Positions 36,619 to 45,714 of a stretch of 64,000 nucleotides of DNA are shown here, in pieces (within the stretch, counting starts at the first letter, position 1; each line of letters opens with the position of its first letter). The notes beneath the pieces are model-generated. The model did no database searches and had not been told where the DNA came from. It saw nothing but the letters and a program-made list of their open reading frames with translations. This stretch comes from Paucibacter_B soli (GTDB lineage: Bacteria > Pseudomonadota > Gammaproteobacteria > Burkholderiales > Burkholderiaceae_C). Where the stretch lies: positions 124,001 to 188,000 of the forward strand of contig NZ_JBBHJW010000011.1 in the NCBI RefSeq assembly GCF_037482845.1, written 5' to 3'. The position numbers were made by a program, and so were the translations under genes.

Positions 36619-37659
36619 ATGTTCCGATGCGCGTTTTTCGTGTTGCTGCTCAGCACCCTCTGCACGCCGCCCGCCCTCGCCCAGGTGCAGGGCAGCGGCG
36701 CCAGCTTCCCCTCCAAGGTCTATGAGCGCTGGGCCCAGGCCTATGAGAAGGCCACCGGCGTGCGGGTCGACTACCGCGCCACCGGCTCGGGCGAAGGGCT
36801 CAAGAAGATCAGCGCACGCGCCGTGCATTTCGGCGGCTCGGACACGCCCCTGCCCGCCGCCGAGCTCGACAAGCGCGCCCTGGTGCAGATCCCCATGCTG
36901 GTGGGCGGCATCGTGCCGGTGGTGAACCTGCCCGGCGTGGCGGCGAACCGGCTGCAGCTCAGCGGCGAACTGCTGGCCGCCATCTTGGCCGGCGACATCA
37001 CGCGCTGGAACGACGCACGCATCGCCGCGCACAACCCCGGCCTGGCCCTGCCGGCGCTGCGCATCAGACGCGTGGTGCGCGCCGACAAGTCGGGCAGCAC
37101 CGAGGGCTTCACGCGCTACCTGGCGCTGAGCTCGGCGGCCTTTGCCGAAAGCGTGGGTGCGAGCCAGCTGCCCAAATGGCCCGGCGAGGTGCTGGCGGCC
37201 GAGGGCAACGACGGCGTCGGCGCCGCGCTCAGGGCCAACGAGGGCGCGATCGGCTATGTCAGCTACGACCGCGTGGTGCGCGACAGGCTCACCGGCGTGA
37301 GCCTGCGCAATGCCGATGGCCATTGGGTCGCGGCCTCGGACCAGGGCTTTCGTTCGGCCATGCGCCACAGCGATCTGGCTGCGCAGGGCAAGGACACAGC
37401 CAGCCTCTTGAACCGCCCCGGCGCCGACAGCTGGCCCATCACCCTCACCAGCTTCGTGCTCTTTGATGCGCGCCCGCCGCGCGCCGACAGCGCCGCCATG
37501 ACGATGCGCTTTCTCTACTGGTGCTTTGTGCATGGCGACGAGCTCACCCGCGGCAGCGGCTTCGCGCCGCTGACGCTGAATGTGCAGTCGCGCCTGTCGG
37601 CACGCTTTGCCTCGGTCAAGGCGCAGGACGGCGGCGCGCTGGACTATGCGCTGTTCTGA
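36619..37659 (+). CDS. PstS-like phosphate-binding periplasmic protein
   Basis: A 346-residue protein with a signal peptide ending PPALA and a PstS-type binding fold. Phosphate-site segments are recognisable: GSGASFPSKVYERWA, RATGSGEGLKKI with AVHFGGSDTPLP, and DKSGSTEGFTRYL; EGAIGYVSYD follows. No pstC, pstA or pstB gene lies nearby, so this is an orphan binding protein, perhaps an accessory PstS. ATG 36619 was chosen over a TTG at 36613. Its last 16 bp overlap the converging DUF523 gene. Confidence 0.87.
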   Translation: MFRCAFFVLLLSTLCTPPALAQVQGSGASFPSKVYERWAQAYEKATGVRVDYRATGSGEGLKKISARAVHFGGSDTPLPAAELDKRALVQIPMLVGGIVPVVNLPGVAANRLQLSGELLAAILAGDITRWNDARIAAHNPGLALPALRIRRVVRADKSGSTEGFTRYLALSSAAFAESVGASQLPKWPGEVLAAEGNDGVGAALRANEGAIGYVSYDRVVRDRLTGVSLRNADGHWVAASDQGFRSAMRHSDLAAQGKDTASLLNRPGADSWPITLTSFVLFDARPPRADSAAMTMRFLYWCFVHGDELTRGSGFAPLTLNVQSRLSARFASVKAQDGGALDYALF

Positions 37660-38156
37660 GCCAGCCAGGCATCGGCCTCCAGCCACTGCAGCTCGCTGAA
37701 GACCGCGATACCGGCCGCCCGCAGCAAGGCGACGCTGACGCCCTGCCCCGGCACCCGCCGCGCAGCGAAGCTGCCGTCGTAGATGCGCGCAGAGCCGCAG
37801 GAGGGGCTGCCCTCCTTGAGCACGGCCACGCGAATGCCATGCTGGCGTGCCGCCTGCAAGGCCTGCTCGGCCCCGGCCACGAAGGCCGCGGTGAGATCCT
37901 GGCCGGCGGCGTCGATCACGCGTGCATGGCCTGCCAGCACCGCGCCGCCGCCCGCACCGGCGCCGATCTCGGCCGGCGCGCGCGGCACCGGCAGACCGCC
38001 GGCCAGCTCCGGGCACAGCGGCAGTACCCAGCCTTCGTCCAGCCAGCGCTGCAGCACCGCGCTGTCGCTGCGCTGGCCAAGCCCGTCATAGCGCACCGGC
38101 TGGCCCAACAGGCAGGCGCTGACGAGCACTTTTTTGCTGCCGGCCATGCCGCTCAT
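37644..38156 (-). CDS. DUF523 family protein
   Basis: A 170-residue protein of the DUF523 (COG1683) family. It shows the two Cys motifs of the family, VLVSACLLGQPVRYDG at the N-terminus and LKEGSPSCGSARIYDG in the middle; the cysteines probably bind a metal or cluster. The role is unknown. The start ATG overlaps the stop of the upstream nucleotidyltransferase gene by 4 bp (ATGA), which supports this start and translational coupling. Confidence 0.9.
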   Translation of the reverse strand: MSGMAGSKKVLVSACLLGQPVRYDGLGQRSDSAVLQRWLDEGWVLPLCPELAGGLPVPRAPAEIGAGAGGGAVLAGHARVIDAAGQDLTAAFVAGAEQALQAARQHGIRVAVLKEGSPSCGSARIYDGSFAARRVPGQGVSVALLRAAGIAVFSELQWLEADAWLAQNSA

Positions 38157-38758
38157 GCGCCCGCCCGGGCCGGTTCATCCAGCACCCGCACGCTGGGCCA
38201 GCGCTCGGCATAGCGCTTCTGGGCCAGGCGCTGGCGGTAGGTCTCCAGGCTCACCCGCAGCGGATTGCGGCGCACCACGCAGGCAAACAGATCGTGCAAG
38301 CCATGCGGGGCAATCACCGTGAGGCTGTCATCCCAATCCAGCCTCACCCCCACCGCGGTGGCGTACTCGGGCCAGGAAGCCACCGCCTCTTCCAGCGAGC
38401 GCAGCGGCGCCACCGCATGGCCGAAGCAGGCCTCGAACCACAGATGCACACCAGCCTGATTGGTCACCTCCCAGGGCAGGCCCGGCCGCATGGCGCACAG
38501 CCGTGACTGCAACTCGGCGTCGCGCTCGGACGCCAGGCAGCCCGCGTCGAAGTAGGCCACGTCGATATCGGCAAGCGCCGAGGGCATGGACTTGCCATGC
38601 AAGGCATCCCAGACCAGGTTGCGCAAGGCACCCGCACCGATGCACCAGTTGGGCAGGTCCAGGCTGCGCACCGCGCGCAGCGCGTCCATCATCCAGGCGC
38701 TGTCGCGCACCAATGCCAGCAGGCGGGCTTGCGGGTCGGGGGTTCTTGTTGTTTGCAT
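38153..38758 (-). CDS. Nucleotidyltransferase family protein (COG3575/PF06042-type)
   Basis: A 201-residue protein of the NTP_transf_6 family. Features are the opening LALVRDSAWMMDALRAVRSL, the GAGALRNLVWDALHG loop and the acidic ADIDVAYFD, which supplies metal-binding aspartates, then WEVTNQAGVHLWF. Its substrate is unknown. Start 38758 gives a standard N-terminus. It is followed directly by the DUF523 gene with a 4-bp overlap, so the pair is an operon. Confidence 0.87.
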   Translation of the reverse strand: MQTTRTPDPQARLLALVRDSAWMMDALRAVRSLDLPNWCIGAGALRNLVWDALHGKSMPSALADIDVAYFDAGCLASERDAELQSRLCAMRPGLPWEVTNQAGVHLWFEACFGHAVAPLRSLEEAVASWPEYATAVGVRLDWDDSLTVIAPHGLHDLFACVVRRNPLRVSLETYRQRLAQKRYAERWPSVRVLDEPARAGA

Positions 38759-38833
38759 AACTGCGCCGACTGTAGCCAAGGTCATGTGCCCTACCAACAG
38801 GTGGGCCTGTCCGAGCTGCGGCATGATGCGCCG

Positions 38834-39766
38834 ATGCCCACGCCCTCAGCTCCCCGCAACCATATTGCGCTCGTCGCCGGCCTGCTCATCGTCCTCATCT
38901 GGGGCCTGAACTTCCCGATCCAGAAGGCCTTGCTGACGGCCATGCAGCCCGAGGGCTTTCTGTTCCTGCGCTTTGCCCTCATGCCCCTGATGGTGCTGGG
39001 CCTGCTGTTCTACCGTTATGGCCTGGCTTGGCCGCGCGTCTCGCGCGCCGACGCCTGGGCGCTCACGCGGCTGGGCTGCCTGGGCCAGGGCCTGCATCTG
39101 GCGCTGTCCAGCTACGGCATCCATTTCTCCACGCCTTTTTCCAGCTCGGTGCTGCTGGCCTGCGGGCCGGTGTTCACCCTGTTGATACTGCGCGCCTACG
39201 GCCTCGAGCGGCTGCGGCGCGCCCAGCTGATCGGCATCGCGCTGGCGGCGCTGGGCGCCCTGGTCTTCATGTCCGACAAGCTGGCCAATGGCAATTGGCG
39301 CGCCAGCGGCGGCGACCTGGTGCTGCTGCTGGCGGCCGCGCTGTTCTCCTATTACACGGTGGCGGCCAAGCCGCTGATCGAGCGCCATGGCGCCGTGCTG
39401 GTGATGTGTTATGCCAGCCTGGCCACCACCCTGCCGGTGCTGCTCTACGCCGCACCGGTGGCGCTGCGGGTCGACTGGGCCGGCGTCTCGGCCTGGCTGT
39501 GGCTGGGCGCGGCCTGGGCCATCGTGATGATTGGTTTTGTGAGCTGGCTGGGCTGGGGCTGGGTGAATGCGCAGCGCGGCGTGGCGCGCACCGCGCCGCT
39601 GATCTACCTGATGCCGCCCATCGCCGGCCTGGCGGCCTGGCTCACGACCGGCGAGAGCTTCACCGCCATCAAGCTGGCGGGCGCGGCGCTGACCCTCTCG
39701 GGCGTGGCGCTGGCGCAGTTCGCGCCGCATGCGGCGGTGCTGGTGGCGGCGCCCGAGCCGGATTGA
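38834..39766 (+). CDS. EamA/DMT-family membrane exporter (second copy)
   Basis: A 310-residue polytopic membrane protein of the EamA family, with about ten helices and the opening LIVLIWGLNFPIQKALL. The second repeat ends with TGESFTAIKLAGAALTLSGV, typical of the family. The substrate is unknown. It is distinct from the exporter at 3102-4025. It is divergent from the nucleotidyltransferase gene, with 75 bp between starts, and converges on the P-type ATPase gene. Confidence 0.9.
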   Translation: MPTPSAPRNHIALVAGLLIVLIWGLNFPIQKALLTAMQPEGFLFLRFALMPLMVLGLLFYRYGLAWPRVSRADAWALTRLGCLGQGLHLALSSYGIHFSTPFSSSVLLACGPVFTLLILRAYGLERLRRAQLIGIALAALGALVFMSDKLANGNWRASGGDLVLLLAAALFSYYTVAAKPLIERHGAVLVMCYASLATTLPVLLYAAPVALRVDWAGVSAWLWLGAAWAIVMIGFVSWLGWGWVNAQRGVARTAPLIYLMPPIAGLAAWLTTGESFTAIKLAGAALTLSGVALAQFAPHAAVLVAAPEPD

Positions 39767-39809
39767 CAACAACGGCGCACAGCGCGCGCGCACAGCTCGC
39801 CGCCCGACC

Positions 39810-42272
39810 TCACAGCCGCCGGCGCGCCAGGGCCTTCACGGCCTCAAGCAGCAGCCAGACCAGCAGGCCCAGGCCCAGCGCCGCCAGCAGCTGCGGCGGC
39901 GCCACGGGCGCGAAGCGGAACACCTCGCGCAGCGGCGCCAGGCCCAGGCACGCGGCCAGCAGCGCGGCGGTGGCCAGCAACATCGCCCACAGCATCGCAT
40001 TGGGCCGCAGCCAGGCCTGCAAAAGGCTGGCGCGCAGGTTCCGGTTCGCCAGGATCAGGCCGATATTGCAGGCCACCAGGGCCACGAAGGCGAGGCTGCG
40101 CGCCTGCTCGGCGCTGAACTGCTGCGCCAGCAGCCAGCCGAACAGGCCGGCCACGGCCAGCAGCACCAGCAGGCCCTGGGCGGCGCTCCAGGCCATCAGC
40201 CCGGCCGAGAACAGCGGCGCCTGCGGGTCGCGCGGCGGCCGGCGCATCACATCGCCCTCCTCGCGTTCGGCCTCGAACACCACCGAGCACACCGGGTCGA
40301 TCAGCAGTTCCAGAAAGGCGATGTGCACCGGCCCCAGCAGCACCGGCCAGCCCAGTAGCAGGGGCAGCAGCGAGAGCCCGGCGATCGGCACATGCACGGC
40401 CAGCACAAAGGCCATGGCCTTGCGCAGGTTGTCGAAGATGCGCCGCCCCAGGCGCACCGCCTGCACGATGGAGGCGAAGTTGTCGTCCAGCAGCACCAGG
40501 GCCGCGGCCTCGCGCGCCACATCGGTGCCGCGCCCGCCCATGGCGATGCCGATATGCGCGGCCTTCAGCGAGGGTGCGTCGTTGACGCCATCGCCGGTCA
40601 TCGCCACCACCTCGCCCTGCGCCTTCAGCGCCGCCACGATGCGTAACTTCTGCTCGGGCCGGATGCGCGCAAACACCTGGTGGCGGCGCACCGCCGCGCG
40701 CAGCTGGGCCTCGCCCATTCCGGCCAGCTCGGGGCCGCTCAGCACGCCGGCCGTCGCCGCCAGGCCGGCCTGCGCGGCAATCGCGCGCGCGGTCTCGGCA
40801 TGATCGCCGGTGATCATCAGCACGCGCAGGCCGGCGGCGCGGCATTGCTCGATCGCGGCCGGCACCTCGGGGCGCAGCGGGTCGGCAAAGGCCACCAGGC
40901 CCAGCAGCTGCCAGGCAAAGCCGTCGGGCGCGGCCGGCCAGTCCTGCTGCCCCTGCCAGCCCGCGCGCGCCACCGCCAGCACGCGCAGGCCGCGCGCCGC
41001 CAGCGCCCGCGCCTCGGCCCCCAGCGCCTCGGCCTGCGCGGCGCCCAGGCGGGCCAGGCCCAGCACCGCCTCGGGCGCGCCCTTCACCGCCACCACCGCG
41101 GCGCCCGCCTCGTCGCGCCAGACATGGGTCATGGCCGGCAGGCTGCTGCTGAGGCCGTACTCGTGCACCAGGCGCCAGCCCGGGTGCAGCGGCACGGGCG
41201 GCGATAACTGGCCGCGCGCGCACTCCAGCAGCGCGCGCTCCATCGCGTCGAAGGGTTCGCGCTCGCTGGCCAGCAGGGCAAACTCCAGCAGCTCGGCCGG
41301 CAAGACCTGGCCCCAGGGCCGCAGCTCAGCCACCGCCATGCGGTTGAGCGTGAGCGTGCCGGTCTTGTCGGTGCACAGCACGGTGGCCGAACCAAGGGTC
41401 TCGATGGTGGCGGCGCGGCGCGTCAGCACACGCTGGCGCGAGAGCCGCCAGGCGCCCATCGCCATGAAGACGGTCAGTATCAGCAGGAACTCCTGCGGCA
41501 GCATGGCCATCCCCAGCGAGATGCCCGCCAGCACGGCGGCCAGCCAGTCGCCGCGCGCCAGGCCATAGAGCAGCACCAGGCCGGCGCTGAGCGCGAGGCC
41601 CAGCAGCGCGAACACGCGCACCAGCCGGCGCGTCTGGCTGCGCAGCGGCGAATCGGGGCTGGCGATCTCGGCCAGCGCGCCGCCGATGCGGCCGATCTCG
41701 CTGGCCGCGCCGATCGCCGTGACCTCGGCCAGGCCCTGGCCGCCCACCACCATGGAACCGGCCAGCACCGCCTCGCCGCGCGACTTGAGCACGGGCAGCG
41801 ATTCGCCGCTGAGCAGGGATTCGTCGGTCTGCAGGTCGTAGGCCTCGAGCAGGCGTGCGTCGGCGGCGATGCGATCGCCCTCGGCCAGCAGCAGCACATC
41901 GCCGCGCACCACCGCCGTGCCGGCAATGCGCTGCGGCGCGCCATCGCGCAGCACCAGGGCGCGCGGGCTGGTGAGGTCGCGCAGCGCCTCCAGCACGCGC
42001 TCGGTGCGCTGCTCCTGCACCAGGCTGATCGCCACCATCAGCAGCACGAAGGCCAGCAGCATGAGCGCCTCGCGGCGATCGCCCAGCAGCAGATAGACCA
42101 GGCCGGCCGCCAGCATCAGCTGCAGCATCGGCTCGCGCACCAGCTCGGCCAGCATCTGCCAGAGCGTGCGCGGGCGCGATGGCGTGAGCTGGTTGGGGCC
42201 GTCCTGCGCCAGGCGCGCGGCCGCTTGCGCGGCGCTCAGTCCTTGGCGTGGCAGGTCGGCTCCGGATTCCAT
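39810..42272 (-). CDS. Cation-translocating P-type ATPase
   Basis: An 820-residue P-type ATPase. The phosphorylated Asp is Asp302 in CTDKTGTLTLN; the actuator motif is SGES (155-158); hinge motifs MTGDGVNDAPSLKAAHIG and LMITGDHAETARA are present. The fourth membrane helix reads MAMLPQEFLLILT, a variant of the PEEFP type seen in one subgroup of cation pumps rather than the calcium-pump PEGL, so the ion is uncertain. No N-terminal metal-binding domain is seen, arguing against a heavy-metal pump. It begins 27 bp after the AlkD-like gene. Confidence 0.92.
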   Translation of the reverse strand: MESGADLPRQGLSAAQAAARLAQDGPNQLTPSRPRTLWQMLAELVREPMLQLMLAAGLVYLLLGDRREALMLLAFVLLMVAISLVQEQRTERVLEALRDLTSPRALVLRDGAPQRIAGTAVVRGDVLLLAEGDRIAADARLLEAYDLQTDESLLSGESLPVLKSRGEAVLAGSMVVGGQGLAEVTAIGAASEIGRIGGALAEIASPDSPLRSQTRRLVRVFALLGLALSAGLVLLYGLARGDWLAAVLAGISLGMAMLPQEFLLILTVFMAMGAWRLSRQRVLTRRAATIETLGSATVLCTDKTGTLTLNRMAVAELRPWGQVLPAELLEFALLASEREPFDAMERALLECARGQLSPPVPLHPGWRLVHEYGLSSSLPAMTHVWRDEAGAAVVAVKGAPEAVLGLARLGAAQAEALGAEARALAARGLRVLAVARAGWQGQQDWPAAPDGFAWQLLGLVAFADPLRPEVPAAIEQCRAAGLRVLMITGDHAETARAIAAQAGLAATAGVLSGPELAGMGEAQLRAAVRRHQVFARIRPEQKLRIVAALKAQGEVVAMTGDGVNDAPSLKAAHIGIAMGGRGTDVAREAAALVLLDDNFASIVQAVRLGRRIFDNLRKAMAFVLAVHVPIAGLSLLPLLLGWPVLLGPVHIAFLELLIDPVCSVVFEAEREEGDVMRRPPRDPQAPLFSAGLMAWSAAQGLLVLLAVAGLFGWLLAQQFSAEQARSLAFVALVACNIGLILANRNLRASLLQAWLRPNAMLWAMLLATAALLAACLGLAPLREVFRFAPVAPPQLLAALGLGLLVWLLLEAVKALARRRL

Positions 42273-42299
42273 GGCCTGTGCCCCTGCTCCGGGTGACGA

Positions 42300-42992
42300 T
42301 CAGCCCCGGGGCTGAAATTCGCGCAAGGCGTCGCTGGCAATCCAGCGGGCGGCGCGTTCGGGGCGCTCGCGCAGCCGCTCGGCCGCGACAATGGCCTGGG
42401 CCCGCAGCGCGGCATTCCGCTTGCCGATCTGGCGCAGCGCCCAGTTGACCGACTTCTTGACGAAGTTGCGCGCGTCGCCGGCGGCCGCGTCTATCAGCGG
42501 CAGCATGGCCTCGAAATCGGCATCTGGACGCGCCTTGTCGTGCACCGCCAGCACGGCCAGCAGCGAGAAGGCGGCACGCTTGGCGAATTCCTCGCGGCGG
42601 CGCGCCCATACCGGGATGCGCGCCCAGGCCAGCGGCGCGCGCCGGAACGCGTTCAGGCAGGCCTGGTCGCACACATCCCAGGCCTGCATGCCATCGGTCC
42701 AATGGTTCATTTGCGCCAGCGTCAGCCGGGCCGGCTCGGCCAGCAGCGAGGCCAGGATCTGCGCGTCGGGAATGCCGCTGTCCCACAGCGCCAGCGCCAG
42801 CTCATGGTCGGGGCCCAGGCGCTTGCCCAAGGCGCGCAGGGCGGGCACGGCCAGGCCCAGGCGGCCGGCGCCCACCAGGCCGAAGCGCGCCATGCCGGCC
42901 AGCTGATCGGGGCGCGCCTGGGCCTGCAGGGCCGCCAGCGCCTCTTGAAGCCGCTGCGCCAGCGGCGCGGAGGGACTATGCGTTTTGGCCAT
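42300..42992 (-). CDS. AlkD-like DNA alkylation repair protein
   Basis: A 230-residue all-helical protein of the AlkD/COG4912 family of HEAT-like repeats, DNA glycosylases for alkylated bases. Segments seen are GMARFGLVGAGRLGLAVPALR, the HELALALWDSGIPDAQILAS repeat, and KRAAFSLLAVLAVHDK with NFVKKSVNWALRQIGKRN. The catalytic Asp cannot be pinned with certainty by eye; the acidic residue in HWTDGMQAWDVCDQ is the best candidate. Same strand as the P-type ATPase, 27 bp upstream of it. Confidence 0.85.
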   Translation of the reverse strand: MAKTHSPSAPLAQRLQEALAALQAQARPDQLAGMARFGLVGAGRLGLAVPALRALGKRLGPDHELALALWDSGIPDAQILASLLAEPARLTLAQMNHWTDGMQAWDVCDQACLNAFRRAPLAWARIPVWARRREEFAKRAAFSLLAVLAVHDKARPDADFEAMLPLIDAAAGDARNFVKKSVNWALRQIGKRNAALRAQAIVAAERLRERPERAARWIASDALREFQPRG

Positions 42993-43090
42993 GGCGGGGC
43001 GGCTGGTCAGAATGGGCCGCCAGCATAAGCCCGACTATCGGCGGCCGGCGCCAACGCGGACAATCCGCTCACCATATCCAAGCCATCATC

Positions 43091-44674
43091 ATGAGACTCT
43101 TCACGCCCATCGCCCTCGCCGCCGCGCTCAGCCTGGCCGCCCTGCTGGCCGCGCCCCAAGTACATGCTGCTGCTGCTGCCGCCGCCGCCAGCGCCAGCAT
43201 TGCCTGGCAGGAGGCCGCGGGGGATGGCGATGTCGACAAGGCCTTTGCGCAGGCGCGCGCCGAGAAGAAGCCGGTGCTGCTGTACTGGGGCGCCAAGTGG
43301 TGCCCGCCCTGCAACCAGCTCAAGGCCACGCTGTTCAACCGCCAGGACTTCATCGAGCAGACGCGCGCCATCGTGCCGGTGCATATCGACGGCGACCAGC
43401 CCGGCGCGCAAAAGCTGGGCACCCGCTTCAAGGTGCGCGGCTACCCGACCATGATTCTGTTCAGCCCCGATGGCCAGGAGCTCACCCGCCTGCCCGGCGA
43501 GGCCGATGCGCCGCAGGTGCTGAAGGTGCTGCAGCTGGGCCTGGCCGGCGGCCGCCCGATCAAGGCGGTGCTGGCCGATGCCAAGGCCGGCAACAAGAAG
43601 CTGTCGGCAAATGAATGGAAGCTGCTGAGCTTCTACTCCTGGGAGACCGACGAGCAGCAGCTGGTGCCGGTGGCCGAGCGCGCCGGCCTGCTGGCCCAGC
43701 TGGCCGCGGCCAGCCAGGGCGTGGACGGCGAAACCACCACGCGCCTGTGGCTCAAGGCCCTGGCCGCCAGCGACGAGGGCAAAGGGCTCAAGGCCGACAA
43801 GGCCTTGGGCGACAAGGTCCGGGCCGTGCTGGCGAGCCCCGCCGAGTCGCGCCTGCACATGGACGTGCTGACGAATGGCGCGGCCGACATCGTCAAGACC
43901 CTGGCACCCGCTGCCGGTGCCGAGCGCAAGGCCCTGGTGGCCGCCTTCGAAGCCACGCTCAAGCGCCTGGAGGCCGATGCCACGCTTTCGCGCGCCGACC
44001 GCATCAGCGCGCTGATCGCGCGCGTGGAGCTGGCGCGCCTGGAGGTGGCGCCCAGCGAGCTGCATCCCAAGCTCAGCGCCGGCCTGGTGAACGAGGTCAA
44101 GGAACATGCCGCCCGCGCCGACCGCGAAATCACCGACGGCTACGAGCGCCAGGCCGTGATCACCTCGGCCGCTCATGTGCTGGGCCAGGCCGGACTCTGG
44201 AAGGACAGCGACGAGCTGCTCAAGGCCAGCCTCGCCAAGAGCCACTCGCCCTACTACCTGATGAGCTCGCTGGGCGGCAATGCCAAGAAGCAGGGCCGCA
44301 AGGACGAGGCGCTGAAATGGTACGAGGAGGCCTTCGCCAAGAGCGAGGGCCCGGCCACACGCCTGCAATGGGGCTCGGGCTATTTTGCTGCCCTCACCGA
44401 GCTGGCGCCGCAGGATGCCACCCGCATTGAGAAGACCGCCGCCCAGCTCTTCAGCGAGGCCGCGCAGGACAAGGGCAGTTTTTACGAGCGCAGCGCGCGT
44501 TCGCTGCAGAAGGTAGGCGGCGCGCTCGCCAAATGGAACGCGAACGGCCAGCATGACGCCGTGCTGGCGCGTCTCAAGACCCAGCTGGACGGCATCTGCG
44601 CCAAGGTCGACGCGGCCGACAAGCAGCGCGAGACCTGCGAGGGTCTGGTGAAGGCGCCGGGCAAGAAGGGCTAG
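43091..44674 (+). CDS. Exported thioredoxin-domain protein with long helical C-terminus
   Basis: A 527-residue protein with a signal peptide (LAAPQVHA, then an Ala run). The thioredoxin-like domain spans about residues 37-155, with the active site GAKWCPPC and the cis-proline region VRGYPTMILFSPDG. The remaining 370 residues are helical, with TPR-like features (NAKKQGRKDEALKWYEEAF). This layout suggests a periplasmic disulfide-handling protein with a protein-binding scaffold. No partner genes identify its substrate. The starting ATG is at 43091. Confidence 0.85.
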   Translation: MRLFTPIALAAALSLAALLAAPQVHAAAAAAAASASIAWQEAAGDGDVDKAFAQARAEKKPVLLYWGAKWCPPCNQLKATLFNRQDFIEQTRAIVPVHIDGDQPGAQKLGTRFKVRGYPTMILFSPDGQELTRLPGEADAPQVLKVLQLGLAGGRPIKAVLADAKAGNKKLSANEWKLLSFYSWETDEQQLVPVAERAGLLAQLAAASQGVDGETTTRLWLKALAASDEGKGLKADKALGDKVRAVLASPAESRLHMDVLTNGAADIVKTLAPAAGAERKALVAAFEATLKRLEADATLSRADRISALIARVELARLEVAPSELHPKLSAGLVNEVKEHAARADREITDGYERQAVITSAAHVLGQAGLWKDSDELLKASLAKSHSPYYLMSSLGGNAKKQGRKDEALKWYEEAFAKSEGPATRLQWGSGYFAALTELAPQDATRIEKTAAQLFSEAAQDKGSFYERSARSLQKVGGALAKWNANGQHDAVLARLKTQLDGICAKVDAADKQRETCEGLVKAPGKKG

Positions 44675-45255
44675 GAAGCCAGCAGGGCCGCCAGCTTGGC
44701 GGCCACGGTGTGCAGCCGGTCGCTGGGCAAGCCGGCGAGCTGCGCCAGCGGCCGCCAGGCGGCCGCATGCACCTCGTCCAGCTGCGCGCTGAGTGCCTGC
44801 GGCGCGGCAGCGTCATGGCCATCCGCCAGCGCCAGATAGGCGTAGTCGTGGTGCCAATGCGCGCCCTCTTGTTTGCGCGGATTGCCGGGAATGGCGTGGC
44901 TGTCGATGTCCAGCGGCAGGCCGGCGCACAGCGGATGCGGGCGCAGTCCGGTCACGCCGGTCTCTTCGGCCACCTCGCGCAGCGCCGAGTCCCACAGCGA
45001 GCCCGGCGCCTCGTAATGGCCGCCGGGCTGCAGCCAGCGATCCAGCGTCTTGTGATGGATCAGCAGCACCCGGCTCAGGCTGGCGTCCAGCACGATCGCG
45101 CTGGTGGTGATGTGCCCGCGCATATTGGCGCGGCCGAACACATCGCCAGCATCATCGGCCAACTGCGCCGATAGTGCGGCCAGGCGCGCCTCTTCCTCCG
45201 GGTAGCGCGCCAGATAGCGCGCCAGCTGCGCAATCGCCTCGGCGCGCGGCGTCAT
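44671..45255 (-). CDS. NUDIX hydrolase
   Basis: A 194-residue NUDIX protein. The NUDIX helix is GGHYEAPGSLWDSALREVAEETGV: the REVAEETG core with its metal-binding Glu residues is intact, while the upstream conserved Glu position of the consensus is not in its usual register. The substrate, some nucleoside diphosphate derivative, is unknown. The start at 45255 is supported by a 4-bp ATGA overlap with the stop of the upstream 57-aa ORF. The 3' end overlaps the thioredoxin-protein gene by 4 bp. Confidence 0.9.
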   Translation of the reverse strand: MTPRAEAIAQLARYLARYPEEEARLAALSAQLADDAGDVFGRANMRGHITTSAIVLDASLSRVLLIHHKTLDRWLQPGGHYEAPGSLWDSALREVAEETGVTGLRPHPLCAGLPLDIDSHAIPGNPRKQEGAHWHHDYAYLALADGHDAAAPQALSAQLDEVHAAAWRPLAQLAGLPSDRLHTVAAKLAALLAS

Positions 45256-45425
45256 GGCAGGCATCCATCGGTACGCGTTGCTGCCAACATCGCCGCCATG
45301 CGCGCTGCCGCTACACGGGCGCGGTAGGCGTTGGAGGGCGCGATGCGCGGGCGCGGGAGGTGCATGGGGGCGGCGCCGGGGTTGTTGGCATCGGGGGTCG
45401 GATTCATCTGGGTTTGCGTGGTCAT
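45252..45425 (-). CDS. Small ORF (57 aa) coupled to the NUDIX gene
   Basis: A 57-residue ORF beginning MTTQTQMNPTPDANNPG and containing LPRPRIAPSNAYRARVAAAR. Its stop codon overlaps the NUDIX start as ATGA, the usual mark of translational coupling in a two-gene operon. The middle is basic and Pro-rich at first, then Ala/Arg-rich and probably helical. No family is recognised and the ribosome site is weak, so it is a reasonable but unproven gene. Confidence 0.5.
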   Translation of the reverse strand: MTTQTQMNPTPDANNPGAAPMHLPRPRIAPSNAYRARVAAARMAAMLAATRTDGCLP

Positions 45426-45714
45426 CGTTCAATCATTCATGCTTGCATGCATGTGCCGGTGAGACCGAGGGGCGCATCCGGGTGGGGGTCAGGCATTAGA
45501 GCCGATGAAGGCATTCAGGCATCGGCAGCATAAGGTCGATTGGATGGGGTCGGCCAGGAGTGGAAGCACGACGATTCCTCCGAGAACGGTCGTCCAGTTG
45601 AAACTGTTGCCGCTACGTTAGAGTCGTCACCGCTGCCTACACCGCCGGGGCGCTCGCCATCTGGCAACACAGCACCTCATTGCCAACGAGCCACGGACTC
45701 CTATTGCTCCATTC
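45426..45714. other. Non-coding gap, AT-richer than surroundings
   Basis: No gene is supported. Base composition shifts here toward A and T, matching the TPR gene that follows. A short alternating stretch (tcattcatgcttgcatgcatg, with two internal GCATGC-type palindromes, about 45434-45452) is the only pattern seen. This may be the left edge of inserted DNA. Confidence 0.4.

Noticed and set aside
45174..45533. A 119-codon + strand open frame over the 57-aa ORF and the gap
   Set aside because: Low-complexity Ala/Gly/Arg sequence, no ribosome site, and it is antisense to the coupled ORF and NUDIX start.
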